NCBI GenBank assembly: GCA_039000515.1
Contig: JBCFYV010000012.1
Location: forward strand, 42,906,355 to 42,970,354
Source: Timema cristinae
Taxonomy: Eukaryota; Arthropoda; Insecta; Phasmatodea; Timematidae
Length of the DNA: 64,000 bases
Direction of reading: 5' to 3'
The notes under the pieces are model-generated. The model was not told the DNA's origin. It made no database searches and was given only the letters and a program-made list of their open reading frames with translations. Below are positions 1 through 22,035 of the stretch, in pieces. Position 1 is the stretch's first letter. Every line of letters begins with the position of its first letter. The position numbers were made by a program, and so were the translations under genes.

Positions 1-423
1 TGAATATAATTTTCATTGACAACGATCTCAATAATTTTATTATACATATTGACCGATTCTTAAATATTCTAGTAATTTCTCTGTATTAAACTTCACAAAT
101 ATGATTCAAAAATTACAAAATTTCCACCTCATCGGCACGAGCTGTTTAATAAAGTTCAACTCATCTCTACTTCATCCACTCTGCCTGAAATGTTTGGAAT
201 GACAGACCCAAATAAATATATAAATCAACAATTTCAAACCAGTGCTCATGCGCTGTAGAGCTAGAAGCAAGCAGATAGCTTCGTTGGCTGTTGGATTTAG
301 ATTATAGTAAATAGCTCGCTAATCGAAAGCGTGTGTTTCATTATAGTGAATTCTGACAAGAGACAGCATAATTACTTGAAAACCTCAATCGTGACAATCA
401 CAAAAATATATGTTTATCTTAAG
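1..423. other. AT-rich non-coding stretch
   Basis: No recognisable gene, repeat or RNA. The ORF that opens at 331 only gains meaning from about 424, where LINE similarity begins. Confidence 0.6.
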
Positions 424-1095
424 CTATTTCTCACATTTAATTTCAAAAGGGTTAATGAGTTTAAATACTCAGGAACAATTTTAACCATTGATAACAATAT
501 AAGTTTGGAAATTAAGAAAATAATACAGTCGGGAAATTCATGCTACTACTCGGTCAGTAAGCTGTTGACATCTCGGAAACCTGTTATTAAAGAATGTAAA
601 ATTCAGTATATTCAATTCCATAGTTTTACCGGTTTATCTCTATGGGTAATAAGGTCCTTTACCTTACATCACGAAAACAAATCTATGGTATTCAAAATCA
701 AGGTGCATATGATGATATTTGGTTCAAAATGAGATGAGGCTTTTGCGAAGTGTAAGCGGTTACATTATTATGAGTTACTTACCCTGCTACGGTGGGAAGG
801 ACATGCAGAGTGAATGGAATATTCTAGAGCCTTGGTTCAGGGTATCACTAGCAAACACAATGGGAATGAAACCATCGGGAAGACCTAGACTCATATGGGA
901 GAAAAACATGTGAATGGAACTGAATGAGATAGGTTTTAATGATGGGACTGGATAGAACTATTTTAAGATAAGGATGGTGGCGTACTTTTATAGGTGCGCC
1001 AAATAACTTTCTACTTCTTGATCCATAAAATAGGTAAGTAGCAGTTGTTTTAAATTTGGGCTGTAATGCACCAAGGGTCAACATTGAGTATGTAA
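424..1095 (+). pseudogene. Decayed LINE reverse-transcriptase C-terminus
   Basis: Reading + frames with several stops and frameshifts gives the order typical of insect endonuclease/reverse-transcriptase LINE C-termini. First comes an FKYSGTI segment followed by EIKKIIQSGNSCYYSVSKLL, then a broken KNVKFSIFNSIVLP-VYLYG stretch (about 590-650). Next are LLRWEGHAE (775-800), SGRPRLIWEKNM (876-910), and a tail like NEIGFNDW-TELF-DRDGW-FIGAPNNF (910-1,010). I see the motif order. The RTE/Jockey-like assignment comes from family knowledge. The copy is dead, because no frame stays open across it. It lies upstream of the CH-domain exons on the same strand, so it may sit in one of that gene's introns. 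Confidence 0.7.
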
Positions 1096-1490
1096 ATCTG
1101 CACTGCTCAAGGGAATTCTGCTCTTTATTTTTAGCGAATGTGGGAATAAATATTAAGATGTGGCTTAAAAATTTGTGTGTGTATAAATATTTACTGCGCC
1201 AATTTATTATATGTATACGCAGAACCTATATATTACTAGCTTTTGCCCATAGTTTCGCTCAAATCAATGTCAGTTTTTAGAAGAAATAATTTACATAATA
1301 TATTATATAGAGGTTATCATGTTGATAGCTTTATAGTTGATAAAAGATGTATCTTTAAATTAAGAAAATCATTTTGTTGTAATTAACTCTGATTTAATAT
1401 TAGGCACACAGAATATATGTATTAGTTGAAGGAAATTAAGTAATCAAAATTTAAGGCAAGGCCTCTTTATAAATTACGTTAGTAGTTTTA

Positions 1491-1760
1491 TCATCGGGAG
1501 TAAACATTTACAGGTTGTTTATAGAACAAATCAACGTATAGTTGTCCCTGTAAGAAACACTTGCCGTGGAGATCAACGCCTACCATCTTGAGGGTTTGTC
1601 CTTGCGCTGTGTTGATGGTTATCACAGGGCAAATTTTGATAGAAAATTGGATGCATTTACATTTGATGGGAATATTTGATGGAATCATAGGTATTATTGG
1701 TATCACGATCCATTGTTCCATAGTTCAACCTGTCAAGACATTTGCATCGATGATAAAGTT
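1491..1760 (-). pseudogene. Helitron Pif1-like helicase C-terminal fragment
   Basis: The minus-strand ORF contains IPMIPSNIPIKCKCIQF, then ITINTAQGQTLKMVGVDL, then FLQGQLYVDL. This order (IPRIPMIPSD..., AMTINKAQGQTL, HGQLYVALSR) is that of the last helicase motifs (V and VI region) of Helitron Rep/Helicase proteins. The final catalytic 'SR' is lost and the ORF is only about 76 codons, so this is a relic. About 230 bp away (1,226-1,285, + strand) is the string ACTAGCTTTTGCCC, which resembles the ends of common insect repeats. The original element cannot be delimited. Confidence 0.65.
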
Positions 1761-2699
1761 TTGCTGACTATTTGTATCTAAACGGGTCTTATTAAAACAG
1801 CTTATGTGTAGGTTGAAATTAATTATAAAAATGATGGGCGTTCAAATTTTAATTGAAGAGCGTGAATAAGTAAACCGAATAGATTAAGGGATTTAAAAAA
1901 TTAGACATGTAGGTGCAGGCTGGCACTTTGGACAGGTCTGAATTCAGGCTGTTAATTTTATCAGCAGATTCATTTTTGGTGATATAATACCTTGCTCCCG
2001 GAACCACGAAAGAGGATTGTTTAACAGAAGAATGATATTAGCATAAATAATTTGGACTTATTTCTGAATATCGTTTAAAACAACGCATATATGGGAGTTA
2101 CTCAAGGACACCTTGCCTTGGTGCTTTGCGAACACTCCATTGCCAAGTTTCAGCGATTTAATGACACATATTATTGTTTGTCTTCACACAGGTTGATGTG
2201 CATGTTGGTGGACGGAAAGTTTTACAACGCCTGTGCATGTGTATTAAATTTTCAGGCAAATATTGACCTCGTCGGTTCTAACGACTTGGAATGACCGGTA
2301 GAGTTTTTTGAAAGACTCCTAATTCACGTGACGCCTTCCATGAGCACATTATTGTTTGTGAGATCTCTCAGAATTTTATTTAGATCTTGAATTGATGTCT
2401 TGTGGAATTTGTACTTTTTAACATAATACGATAGATAACATTTGCTGAATTTGTTATGTGAAACTTTTCTTCGATATGATGCACATGGCGATTTAGTCGT
2501 TAGATAAATTCAAAGGTTATTTAAATGTCGCTTATGCTGTTCTGTCCCCTCTTAATAAATTAGCGGCTCTATCCAAATGTCGCATGCACTGTTTGCCTCC
2601 TTTTAACAATGTAACGCCTTTACCTGATGAGGCCACATCAAAGGCTATACATCCCTCAAATCTGAGCTTAGACAATACTATATTAATTATAAAAGCATT
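1761..2699. other. Unassigned sequence between Helitron and LINE relics
   Basis: ORFs here are short and match nothing I recognise. Parts may belong to the upstream Helitron body on the minus strand, but no motif supports this. Confidence 0.4.
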
Positions 2700-3050
2700 T
2701 TATTTATCTCCGGGTGGATATAAAATAACCCATTTACTAGTTTTTTATTTACTATATGCCATTAGAAAGTCAGAAGATCAATGTCACACTTACAAATCAT
2801 CTATTCCGCGTTCACTTCTAGATTTCCTTACTAGCCTCTAGTAAACATTCTGCTTTTATTGCAACACCTTTCTTCCCAACAAAGCTGTCATCTACATATC
2901 CTAAGAGCTACATTGTACCATTTTTTGTTAACCCTGCCCAACTCTCTTGCATTACCCTAAAAGCATAATATATGGCTATATTCAAAAGTAATGGGGAAAA
3001 TGCATCTTCTTGTTTCAACCTATTATGGGCAGTATTCAAGAACGTTAGTG
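2700..3050 (-). pseudogene. Decayed LINE reverse transcriptase (palm, YVDD box)
   Basis: The minus strand, read from 3,050 downward, gives LKQEDAFSPLLLNIAI, then VMQESWAGLTKNGT, a stop, then LLGYVDDSFVG and, after a frameshift, LEVNAE. This matches the consecutive RT blocks LKQGDxLSPLLFNIAL ... LLAYADDxxLxG ... GLEVNxEKT of RTE-like non-LTR retrotransposons. The YADD box is YVDD here. In-frame stops and at least one frameshift show it is inactive. It is on the opposite strand to the LINE tail at 424-1,095, so the two are separate insertions. Confidence 0.7.
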
Positions 3051-3913
3051 AACCGATAAAGTGGTCCCGAGCACACTATTGCTCCCCCTTTTAACCCATG
3101 ATGACGCAAGCAGACCCACGCTGGTTTCCAATTAGCGTATACGTAGTGATATTCTTGCTACGGCCTCTAGTCGAGTTCTTGCATAGGGCCATGTGTTACA
3201 AAAGTGTCTGATAAGAGACATCCAAACCATACACTGCCACTTATATCAATCGAATACACCTCAATAAGCTTGGTAACATTTATACTACAGGATCTTGAAT
3301 ACTACCATGACTACGGTAAGTTTTTCTGTGTCTAATAGAGGGTTAGTTATATTCAAAGCTTACAATAGGATTTAATGGTCGTTTTTCGTCTCTCTCAAAT
3401 AATTTCTATATAATATAAATCCTACGAATTGCCAGGTAGAAGACTAAAGTCTTTCACGATCTTTTAAGAGAGAGAGACCTTACAAACAAAATCGTTTTAT
3501 TCATTTTCAAAACTCATTTATTTTAGTAGAGTATCCTTAATATAATGTCTAACATAAGGATTTTTAAAAAGTACTCAGAAAAATGACTGTAGTATCATTA
3601 TATTAAATTTTAATATAATCTAGACATTTCAGCTGTAGGCCCCTAATCGGATAAACAAAGATAAAAGATGACTGACAAAAATTTAAGATTTTTTTTTTTT
3701 GTGTGTTCAGGATCACATGGAACATTAATATTCATAGTCATTCTGAGGTAGAACATACTCAAGATTACAATATTTTTCTACTTGAGAAAATAACTATTAT
3801 TAGCCAGAATATTTATGAATTTTAGAAAATAACATGTATTTTCTCTATCATATTATCTAAGAAAATCATTATGTGGATATATTTAAAATTAATCACTGAT
3901 ATGTTATCATTAG
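3051..3913. other. Non-coding; one possible 25-bp exon
   Basis: Mostly unassigned AT-rich sequence. The segment 3,291-3,315 is flanked by a good acceptor (tatactacag) and a consensus donor (gtaagt), so a micro-exon upstream of the CH gene is conceivable. It has no homology support. The N-terminal part of CH1 was not found here. Confidence 0.3.
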
Positions 3914-14200
<10,287 letters not shown>

Positions 14201-14312
14201 AAATTCATAACTAAAATAACAAATCAAATATTAACATGAATAAGCGTAAACTTAAAATTATAATTTATTTTAATATATTCGGTTAATATATTTGAATAGT
14301 GTAAACCACTTA

Positions 14313-14490
14313 CTTACCATACGGTATTAGGAACTGTGGGTTTATGGCAGCACTTACAAAAGTAGACCATCTGTCCCTATATTGAACTAGTTCTAAAAAG
14401 TCTAACTCATTACACCCTATTTCTTTCAAGTTCATTCTAATGTTATCCTCTCATATGCACCTAGGTCTTCCCAATGGTTTCTTCAGATTT
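14313..14490 (-). pseudogene. LINE RT C-terminal tail
   Basis: A single open minus-strand frame reads IGRPRCIWEDNIRMNLKEIG, CNELDFLELVQYRDRWSTFV and SAAINPQFLIPYGK, then a stop. It matches the GRPRxxWEDxIxxDL...DRWR tail of endonuclease-RT LINEs and resembles the tail at 876-1,010. It sits just past the CH gene's terminal exon. Confidence 0.65.
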
Positions 14491-15442
14491 ATATGCAAAA
14501 TTTGTAATATTATACATTTTGAAGCTTATTTATTAAGCTGAATATAAAGTTTACAAAAGAATTCACGTGTAAATTTTATTTTAATAAGAAGATATATAAT
14601 TTTTTTTAATTGGTGAAAAGTTAAGATAAATTAAGACGCCTTGCAAATAATTGAAATTGAATCAAGCAAATTTGTGAAAGTTGTAAAATAATTTGGATAT
14701 GAGTCTCTTGTTTACATTCATTACTAAACACAATTGTTATGTTATTAATAATACATTTTGTCTAAATAAAACTCACAATAAGGGCGTGAATAAAAATGCA
14801 AACCAATAATTTTGTTCTATACTACCTTACTCAACAAGTTAAGTGATTTTTTTTTATCAATAAATTAAATTATTTTCTTTGTTGTCTATTACAGTAAAAA
14901 CAACTTGTGTATGTAAGTATAAAATATATTGTGGCTTTAAAATTATTAAACTAGTATGATTTTTTATGTTGTATTATAAAAACACAAAGGTAGATTATTT
15001 ATATCAAAAATTAATTCCCATTGATTAAATTTGTAAGCTACACTACAATTTTCATAGTGATAGTTTACAAAATACTATAATTTCTAGAATAAAATTGGAT
15101 ATTTTAATATACTCTTATTTTTATTATGGTATTGATCTATCAAGAGTAAAAGTTAAAGATGCTTACTTTATGTATGAACACGTGAAGGTAGATATATTAT
15201 TTTCTAGCCTTAGTTATGTCCCCTTCTATAAAAGCTGTACTTTAGATGGTAAGCCAGTTTGTACTAATTTAAACTACTTCAATTTATAAATTGTTAAAAT
15301 ATATTTTTAACTAACCGTATTAGCCAAAGTTAGGACTATCTTAAAAAAATTATTACCAGAAATTAATTAACATTTAATCAGTGGTCTTTAGAAGAAATAG
15401 TTTGTACACTTGAGCTTGAACCCCGGGAGAACTATAAAGGGT

Positions 15443-15446
<4 letters not shown>
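14491..15446. other. AT-rich spacer
   Basis: No gene or repeat recognised between the CH gene's end and the receptor exon. Confidence 0.5.

Positions 15447-15503
<57 letters not shown>
15447..15503. repeat. (AAT)n microsatellite
   Basis: About 19 uninterrupted TAA units, about 120 bp downstream (gene sense) of the receptor TM5 exon. Confidence 0.95.
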
Positions 15504-15619
15504 GCTGTTGCTTCTATAGTGCTCAGAGGAAATGTTTAACTATTTATGTTAAAAGTTTATCAGCCTACATTCTGCTTAAATACACATTTCTGTACCCGTA
15601 CTCAGAAGTAAATCCTTAC

Positions 15620-15805
15620 CTTTGACGTCGTTTCGAACGAAGTGCGTCTGTTCGTCCAGCATCCCTTGGTATAAAATTCGCGTGATGAGACTGTAAGTTG
15701 CAGAGAGCACCGCTAGAGGCAGCACAAGTAACACGGCATCAAGAAGGAGGTTGTAAGCCCGTTCATAGTCGATGTTGGGCCAGCTCTCCCGACACTTGTA
15801 GTGAC
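15620..15805 (-). CDS. Sulfakinin/cholecystokinin-like receptor, TM5 exon
   Basis: 186 bp on the minus strand. Acceptor tactcacag, donor gtaagg, phase 1 in and out. It encodes GHYKCRESWPNIDYERAYN (ECL2 with the conserved CREsWP cysteine), then TM5 LLLDAVLLVLPLAVLSATYS, then LITRILYQGMLDEQ at the start of ICL3. The CRExWP...AYN...LLxLPLxxLxxxYxLI pattern is that of insect sulfakinin receptors, homologues of vertebrate CCK receptors. These are rhodopsin-like GPCRs for sulfated satiety peptides. The first codon is completed by the last base of the exon at 31,807, giving Q|G|HYKC. TM6-TM7 exons were not found to the left. They may lie in the CH-gene region or off the window. Confidence 0.85.
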
Positions 15806-15951
15806 CTGTGAGTACAGATGCAAGTTGAAGAGTCTCAATTTTCAAATGGAGTAAATGAAATCAAGATATTTTAAATGTTTAATCTTACACTCTTGTTTAA
15901 ATTATCCCAAGGATTTAAGGGTGCCTGTGTGAAACAAAATACTAAACTGAA

Positions 15952-17054
15952 CAGTGGTGGATTTAAAACTATAGTGCCCCTGGGCACAATTATAATAGGC
16001 GTATATTCCTTTCACGATAGGTTTTTACCTGGATGACAATTCTAAAATCATATGTTTAGGTTTTGGGTTGACAACACTTGTAAAAGATCACAGTTTTGTT
16101 ATAAATGTAAATATCTTTAATTACCAGTTGTATATTACATTTAAAATAACGTAAACTTAAGTTTTCTCGTAATATTTCTTTTTTTTTTTAATAATTTCTT
16201 TTATCCAACTCGAAACAATATTTTAAACATAATTAAAAGTACTTATTTTTGGTTTTGGAACGTTACTGATTTTGTGTAATATAGTGCACACATCAATATA
16301 TTTTAATACAGTCATCGTATTTAATGGAAAAGAAAAAAATGTCATTTTATTACATACAATAAATGATTTTATTATTATTTTATCGTATTTTGAAATATTT
16401 AACTGAATAAAATATTTTCATCAACTGCGTGTCTGCATCATTGTAAAAAAACTTTTTTACCCTTATGTTCAATCATATGGTTTAGATTCGTCAGTCGCCA
16501 TTTTGAAGCTATGTTTGCTAGAAGTTTTTGTGAAAGTGGTGTTAATATATTTTTAAGGGGAATAAAACTATAAATAAACTTTGTGTCCGACCTCAAATAA
16601 ATATATAAATAATATTGGCCTAAACTATTGTGGTTAACTATCACATTAATATATAACCATCTGTTTTCATTACAGTCATCCAAAGTGATAAATGTCAGCT
16701 GTTGGCGTAGTGATATATTAGGGATTACTTCTAGTAACATTTCAAGCTGTCATCCAGGTAAACTTAGCTCGTGAATGACTTATAAGTAAGTATTCGAGAA
16801 AGATCTCTACGAAAGATAATCAGGAATGTACAGTACATGCCTTAGAGTAGCTTGAGTTAACATTATGAAAAAGGGAAGACTGACGTCAGTTGCAGAGTGA
16901 TTGCAATGTACAGTTATTTAAAAATAAATATTGTCGTTCTGACACAAATGTTTCAACGTGATTATTAAAAACAAAATATTAAAATAATGCCGCCTCCTGA
17001 AGCTGCCGCCCCTGGTCCCATTCGTAGTGGGACCATAGTGTAAATCCGCTTCTG
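15952..17054. mobile_element. hAT-type DNA transposon, probably non-autonomous
   Basis: The left end begins CAGTGGTGGATTTAAAACTA. The right end, on the minus strand, begins CAGAAGCGGATTTACACTAT. These are terminal inverted repeats of the CAGxGGCGGATTTA type common in hAT elements. The flanks are 8 bp, AAACTGAA (15,944-15,951) and TAACTGAA (17,055-17,062), 7/8 identical, as expected for a hAT target duplication. The 1,103-bp interior has no DDE transposase. A 100-codon minus ORF (16,740-16,438) shows no recognised domain. A hairpin GGTCCCATTCGTAGTGGGACC-like stretch sits near the right end. Confidence 0.75.
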
Positions 17055-17062
17055 TAACTGAA

Positions 17063-18315
17063 TTGATTGCCGGTATTGTGGACGGTGTGTTTTGTAAAAG
17101 GAAAAATTGCTATGATTGTATTCTGAGTCATTCACATGAATGTTGTCTACCCTGGAGTTCTCACTAAACCTGAGTTCCTGATGTTGGGCCATATTTTCAA
17201 ATGTTTTCCCTCTTCCATTTACGTAGATGTGGTTCCTCCCTTTAGGAAATTGATCATTGAAAGGTCTCTCATCTTTGGGTCCTTGAAGAGCTTTGTATTA
17301 CTACTGACTCCTGTCTTGAAATGTAGTACGTGACGTCCCATAAAGTTGCTTTAATCAATTCTTACTTTCACATATAAGAAAAAAATAAACGTGAAAATCT
17401 TAAACCTCTATATTATGACGAATATTTAATTTTATTGTGCCTACAAACCCAAAAATGAATATTTTACAATTTGTTCTATCTCTCTCACTCTGTCAAACTA
17501 TCTATACCTTTCCAATGGATTTATTTCAAACTTTATATATAGATATTTTTTCTCTATATTTTAGGCCTTTTTAAGATGTCCTAAGCTCTTAAATTAAGGG
17601 AATATAATTATGAAATATTTGTTGAAAATTCAGAATTTTTATAAAATGGATGAAACGATTTTCATTTCAAATGTATAGCGAGAGCGTTTCAGCTTATAAA
17701 TATAATTTACATGTTTTGGGGAATAACATTTCTCTAAGGGTAGTTTCCCATTGATCGATATTTTAGAAATTTTATTTATTTTAAAGATGGGTCTAACGAT
17801 ATGGTTAAAATTGTATTTTAAATATATGGATCATAGTTTATTTTTTGAATTAATTATTTATTTATAAAAAATTTAGAGTTTTTAAATGGTTTGAAATTGA
17901 CCTTTAGGATTTATTTTAAATGTGTATCTGGAATTGAATTTTCTGGTAAAAATATCATATTTATTGTGTACACATAAAAATATTGAGGGTAGCTTACAAC
18001 TAACTAATCTTTGATTTTTTTTTTAACAGATTTGAACAACATTCTTTAAGAATTTCATAAGAGTTTATTGGGACCAACAATACAATAAATGGTTTATTTG
18101 AGGAATACTTAGCCTACCTAAGAGTAATTTATTTTTAAAAGTTTGGTAAAAGCTATTAAATACGATATAAGAATGTTTGTAGGACTGTGTACAAGCATTT
18201 ATTTTTATGACAGTAGTAGGTTTGATAAAAACACTAATACCTAATTTATTATTATATCATGGACTTTTACTAGCTTTCTTTAAAAGTGTTACTTTTTTGA
18301 GCTTATCAATGAATC

Positions 18316-18358
<43 letters not shown>

Positions 18359-20200
18359 CTTTAGCAATATATTAGGTTGGTATTTTAAGAAGATTTGAAG
18401 AAGTACGTTGCTTATAATACGGCATCTGAAATAATACGCGATTACCAAAGGTCTCAGAAACATGGCTTTAGGATTACGTTGATACTTTTACTCTCAAATC
18501 TTGGCATGAAAAAATATTTTTAAAGAAACAAACTACTTCTTAAATAAAACTCTAGTCATATAAGTATGCAACAGTTCTCGTAGCTCCGGTAGACACCATA
18601 AATGTTATCAAACGAGTTACAACAAAGTAAGATCAGCGATTACAGTTTCTTTATCACATTCACGTGTAAAGCACATCGCTTGGAAAAGTTTCATTCCTGC
18701 CTGTAACCATTAAATTTGAGTGCCAGTCCCACACCCTTAACGCATATTTTAATGCTCCCATAAAGAAAACACTATAACAAATTGACATGTCACTTTAAGA
18801 GTTTTACTTTACTTGATCAAGGACTTTTCAGTACGCAAGTAAAACAATTTGTAACAAATTGGAACTGAGTGTGTTAACAAAACTATTGTGATTTATTAAA
18901 TCTAACTTTAGAAACATATAATTAAACCGTTACATTGGTAAAATATATTTACATGTTCTGTGTTTATTGATATTAATATCTGGGTTTGTAACATTGTTGT
19001 ATTGAGATAATGTAATGTAGTCATGTAATTACACTATTAGATGACATATTTATTTTAACCTATAATTAACAAAATAAACGTAGACCTAAATTTATTTCAA
19101 TAGCTATGTGCTTCTTTATATTTCTCTAAGATATACTGGAGGAATCCTGTCAAAATCTAGTGAAACAAATATCGCTTATTTGAGCAGAGCTTTGATACGT
19201 TTGTAATGGCTCTCCTTTCATGCCCCCCACGCCCGACCATGGGGGAATCATCTATTTCCTAATCCCCTAAATGAAGGGATTGGTGAATCTTGGCAACTTT
19301 TCGTAAAAGCTTTGCAAAAGCTTTCAAAAGGTGTACTTAACTGTGCGCGTAGTGGTTTAAAGTCACCAAATGGTATATAGCGTTTATAATATACTGTATT
19401 TCAAACGCTTTAGCGTAGGTTTACCGATTTATTTTGCCTCAATTTGGCTTACCTAGCTCAAATTTCTAGCAATGGCTGACGGACCACGAATTATTTGAGG
19501 CTCAATATAAGGATGGTAAATACTGTGATATAAAAATCAAATTAAGCTTATAATAATAAAAAAAATTGTATTTTATATCTGAGAACAACTGGGATACGAT
19601 CATATAAATTGTCATAAAGATTACAAAAAGTAGTTATGAACGAGGCCTTACTAAATTCAAATGTGACACACAAAGATCAAGAGAAAAATAGTTTTATGTA
19701 GTCGTTAAGTTGCATATATTTAGATGCCTACATTACCCTTATCTAAAAAAAGTCAGTTCAATATTTGCAGCAAGGTCACTCACCTATAATCATGCAAATT
19801 TTTTTTAGAAGTGTGCGTTTTGCGTTAAAGTTGCAAAGCCTACATATTTTAGGAAAATTATTAAAGAACTAATTATGGGTGGTCATAAGGTTTTAGTCAT
19901 CATTTCAAGCTAATTGAATTGCCGCTGATGGGTAGGTTTAATTTCAAATCCCATTTAGTCATTGAAGGTATACTTCCCTAAATAATTTCCCTTTCTCTAT
20001 TCACGCAAATGTATATGAATTTTCTTTAAATACTGCCTTCCTCTCCTTTATTATTTTATTTCAAAAATGCCAATAGCCTGGATGGGCAGTAAGTTGCGTT
20101 GTTCAAAATAATTGTATACGATTTTAATTTGTAATTGCAAACATATTAATTTTATTGTATTTTACTGACAGTTCTTTTTCTAAATAAACTGTCACCTACC
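17063..20200. other. AT-rich intron DNA; (TA)n and one decayed SINE
   Basis: A (TA)n run lies at about 18,320-18,357. The segment 19,910-20,095 looks like a very diverged + SINE-A body: ATTCACGCAAATGTA, and a tail CTGGATGGGCAGTAAG. Nothing else was recognised. Confidence 0.4.
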
Positions 20201-20974
20201 GCGTCACATCAGTGGAGAAGGGCATGGTCATAGAGCTATTGGTAAGGGTACCCTACATTCAAGGTCGACCCAGGATAATGTTGATAGTTGGGCGCCACCT
20301 CGTTGAAGATAGTGAGCCTGAACATTAACGAGGAAATTCGTTCAGTCGCCAAAGATTAGATATGAAGATCAACACTCCCCCTCGTAAGGTAGACCAGGAC
20401 AAATAAAGGACCTCTTGGTCGGGATCAACTGCTTGGAAGGCAATGTGGTTCCCCATTAAACCCATAGGCCTTCATGGGTTTACCATGATCACATCTGCCA
20501 TACCTGGTAATTCCTAATATAGATGAGAGTTATCTAAACCCCGGAAAGGGCTCGCCCGAATTCGCCAATTCTCTTAGCTCGGACCGAATTGCACCAAGAG
20601 CTTAAAAGTGCCCCCCCAACCGGACCCAAATTGCGCCAATACCCCCCTTCCCAAGACAGGACCCGAATTGCGCCAACTCTGAACATAAACAAATATTAAT
20701 GTTATGTCTGGCAGTAAGAAGGACACAAGTCAAAAAATATAAATCAAACAACATTATATCAAAGTGAAATTTCTGTTTTTAAAACATTGTCAATAATAGC
20801 TATAGTATGCTAAATAATAGTATAACAAACATAATATAAACAAGTCATACAAAGGAGTTTTGTAAGGACACACACTTCATTAGTAAACTGCCCATAGTTC
20901 AATTATTTTCTGAATATCGATTATACAGTTATATTCATCATTTAGAAAAAACTCTCCAGATATACACTTTGAAT

Positions 20975-21185
20975 AAAAAAATTCAAGCCGATGATTGTGA
21001 GGTTGGGATCGAATCCTGGTCGAGTGATTTGAAGGTGGTTTTTCCTAAATGATTTTCCACTCTCCTACATGCAAATTAGGATTCATTTTCTCTGCATTCT
21101 ACCTATCTCATACCAAAGCCTATTAGCGTAATTAGTACATAAGGAGGCCTATAACTCGAACAGGTAGTAAAACGCAGTTCTAAAA
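20975..21185 (+). mobile_element. SINE family A, 5'-truncated and diverged
   Basis: Keeps the B-box relic GGGATCGAATCCTGGTCGAG, the GGTTTTTCCTAAATGATTTT body and the tail AACTCGAACAGGTAGTAAAA. It is nested inside the MULE. Confidence 0.7.
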
Positions 21186-21269
21186 AATCTTCAAGAGTGA
21201 AAAATATAATAATCAAGTCACAAACTATATAACATTATTGATGTAAAGTTGAAAATAAAATTGTTTTGC

Positions 21270-22035
21270 TTACCATGCTTGCGCTAAATGAAATCGACAG
21301 CCTACTATCCTGGTTTGTGGAAAAGTCGACACGATGCACTCGTGAATCGCTTGCTCGAAATCAATCACAATGTATAAAGGTTGAAGGTGAAGTTGTCCCT
21401 TCACACAACCGTCCTTAAGGATTCTCATAGCGTCAATGTAGCTCTGCTTTTTCTTGTTTTTAAGTAGGCAAAAGACTAGAGGTATGTATGAACCTTCGAA
21501 ATACCCATGTATAGTAAAAAGCGAAGAAAATGTTTCGGTGCGTATTCAAAGGTTCCATCCATTAACACAATTTCATTCTGGCACAAATACTCAAGATTCG
21601 AGTCACAAGAAAATGTCACGATCCCCTTCTCTTTTTCGTTTCTCAACAAAAAGTTTTCGTCTTGAATAGTTTTTATTTCAATTGAATCTATGGCAAATTG
21701 AATTTCTTCCGAAAATTTAGGCAACTTTGGCAGTGTTTTTAGTTTAGTGTAGTTGATGTTATTCCTGATACATTTAATGTCCTTGCGGGTCAATGTTTTT
21801 ATAGTTTTTTTCTGTGTCTGTACCTCTGTGTGGATTAACTTTGAAGGCCTTATTCAATCTCATCAGCTTTCCTCTTAACTGCGTTGCTAATGGATCTTCT
21901 GTTCAACTCTTGATCTAGTAGTGGTTCGTGGTTGTGTTAGTTTTCAGTCTGCGAGAAAATGTTTCCACCATCAAGAGTAAATATTTTAGCCTTGCATTGA
22001 TTCACCTGTTTGATTACGTATAATTATAATAAGAC
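21270..22035 (-). pseudogene. FLYWCH/MULE transposase fragment
   Basis: Minus strand from about 22,030: NQCKAKIFTLDGGNIFSQTE, stop, HNHEPLLDQELNRRSISNAV and KRKA. This is the C...HNH half of a FLYWCH zinc finger and the KISNAVKRKA linker typical of insect MULE-like proteins. Frame changes follow, then ORF 21,793-21,476 with NEIVLMDGTFEYAPKHF (first catalytic Asp of the MULE domain). After a single-base frameshift near 21,510 it continues FTIHGYFEGSYIPLVFCLL, YIVIDFEQAIHECI (second Asp) and IVGCRFHLAQAW at about 21,275. The last codon overlaps a GTAAGC that looks like a splice donor. At least one stop and two frameshifts mean it is not functional. Confidence 0.75.

Noticed and set aside
16438..16740. 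100-codon minus ORF as a host gene
   Set aside because: It lies wholly inside the hAT element, has no recognised domain and no splice context; kept only as part of that element.
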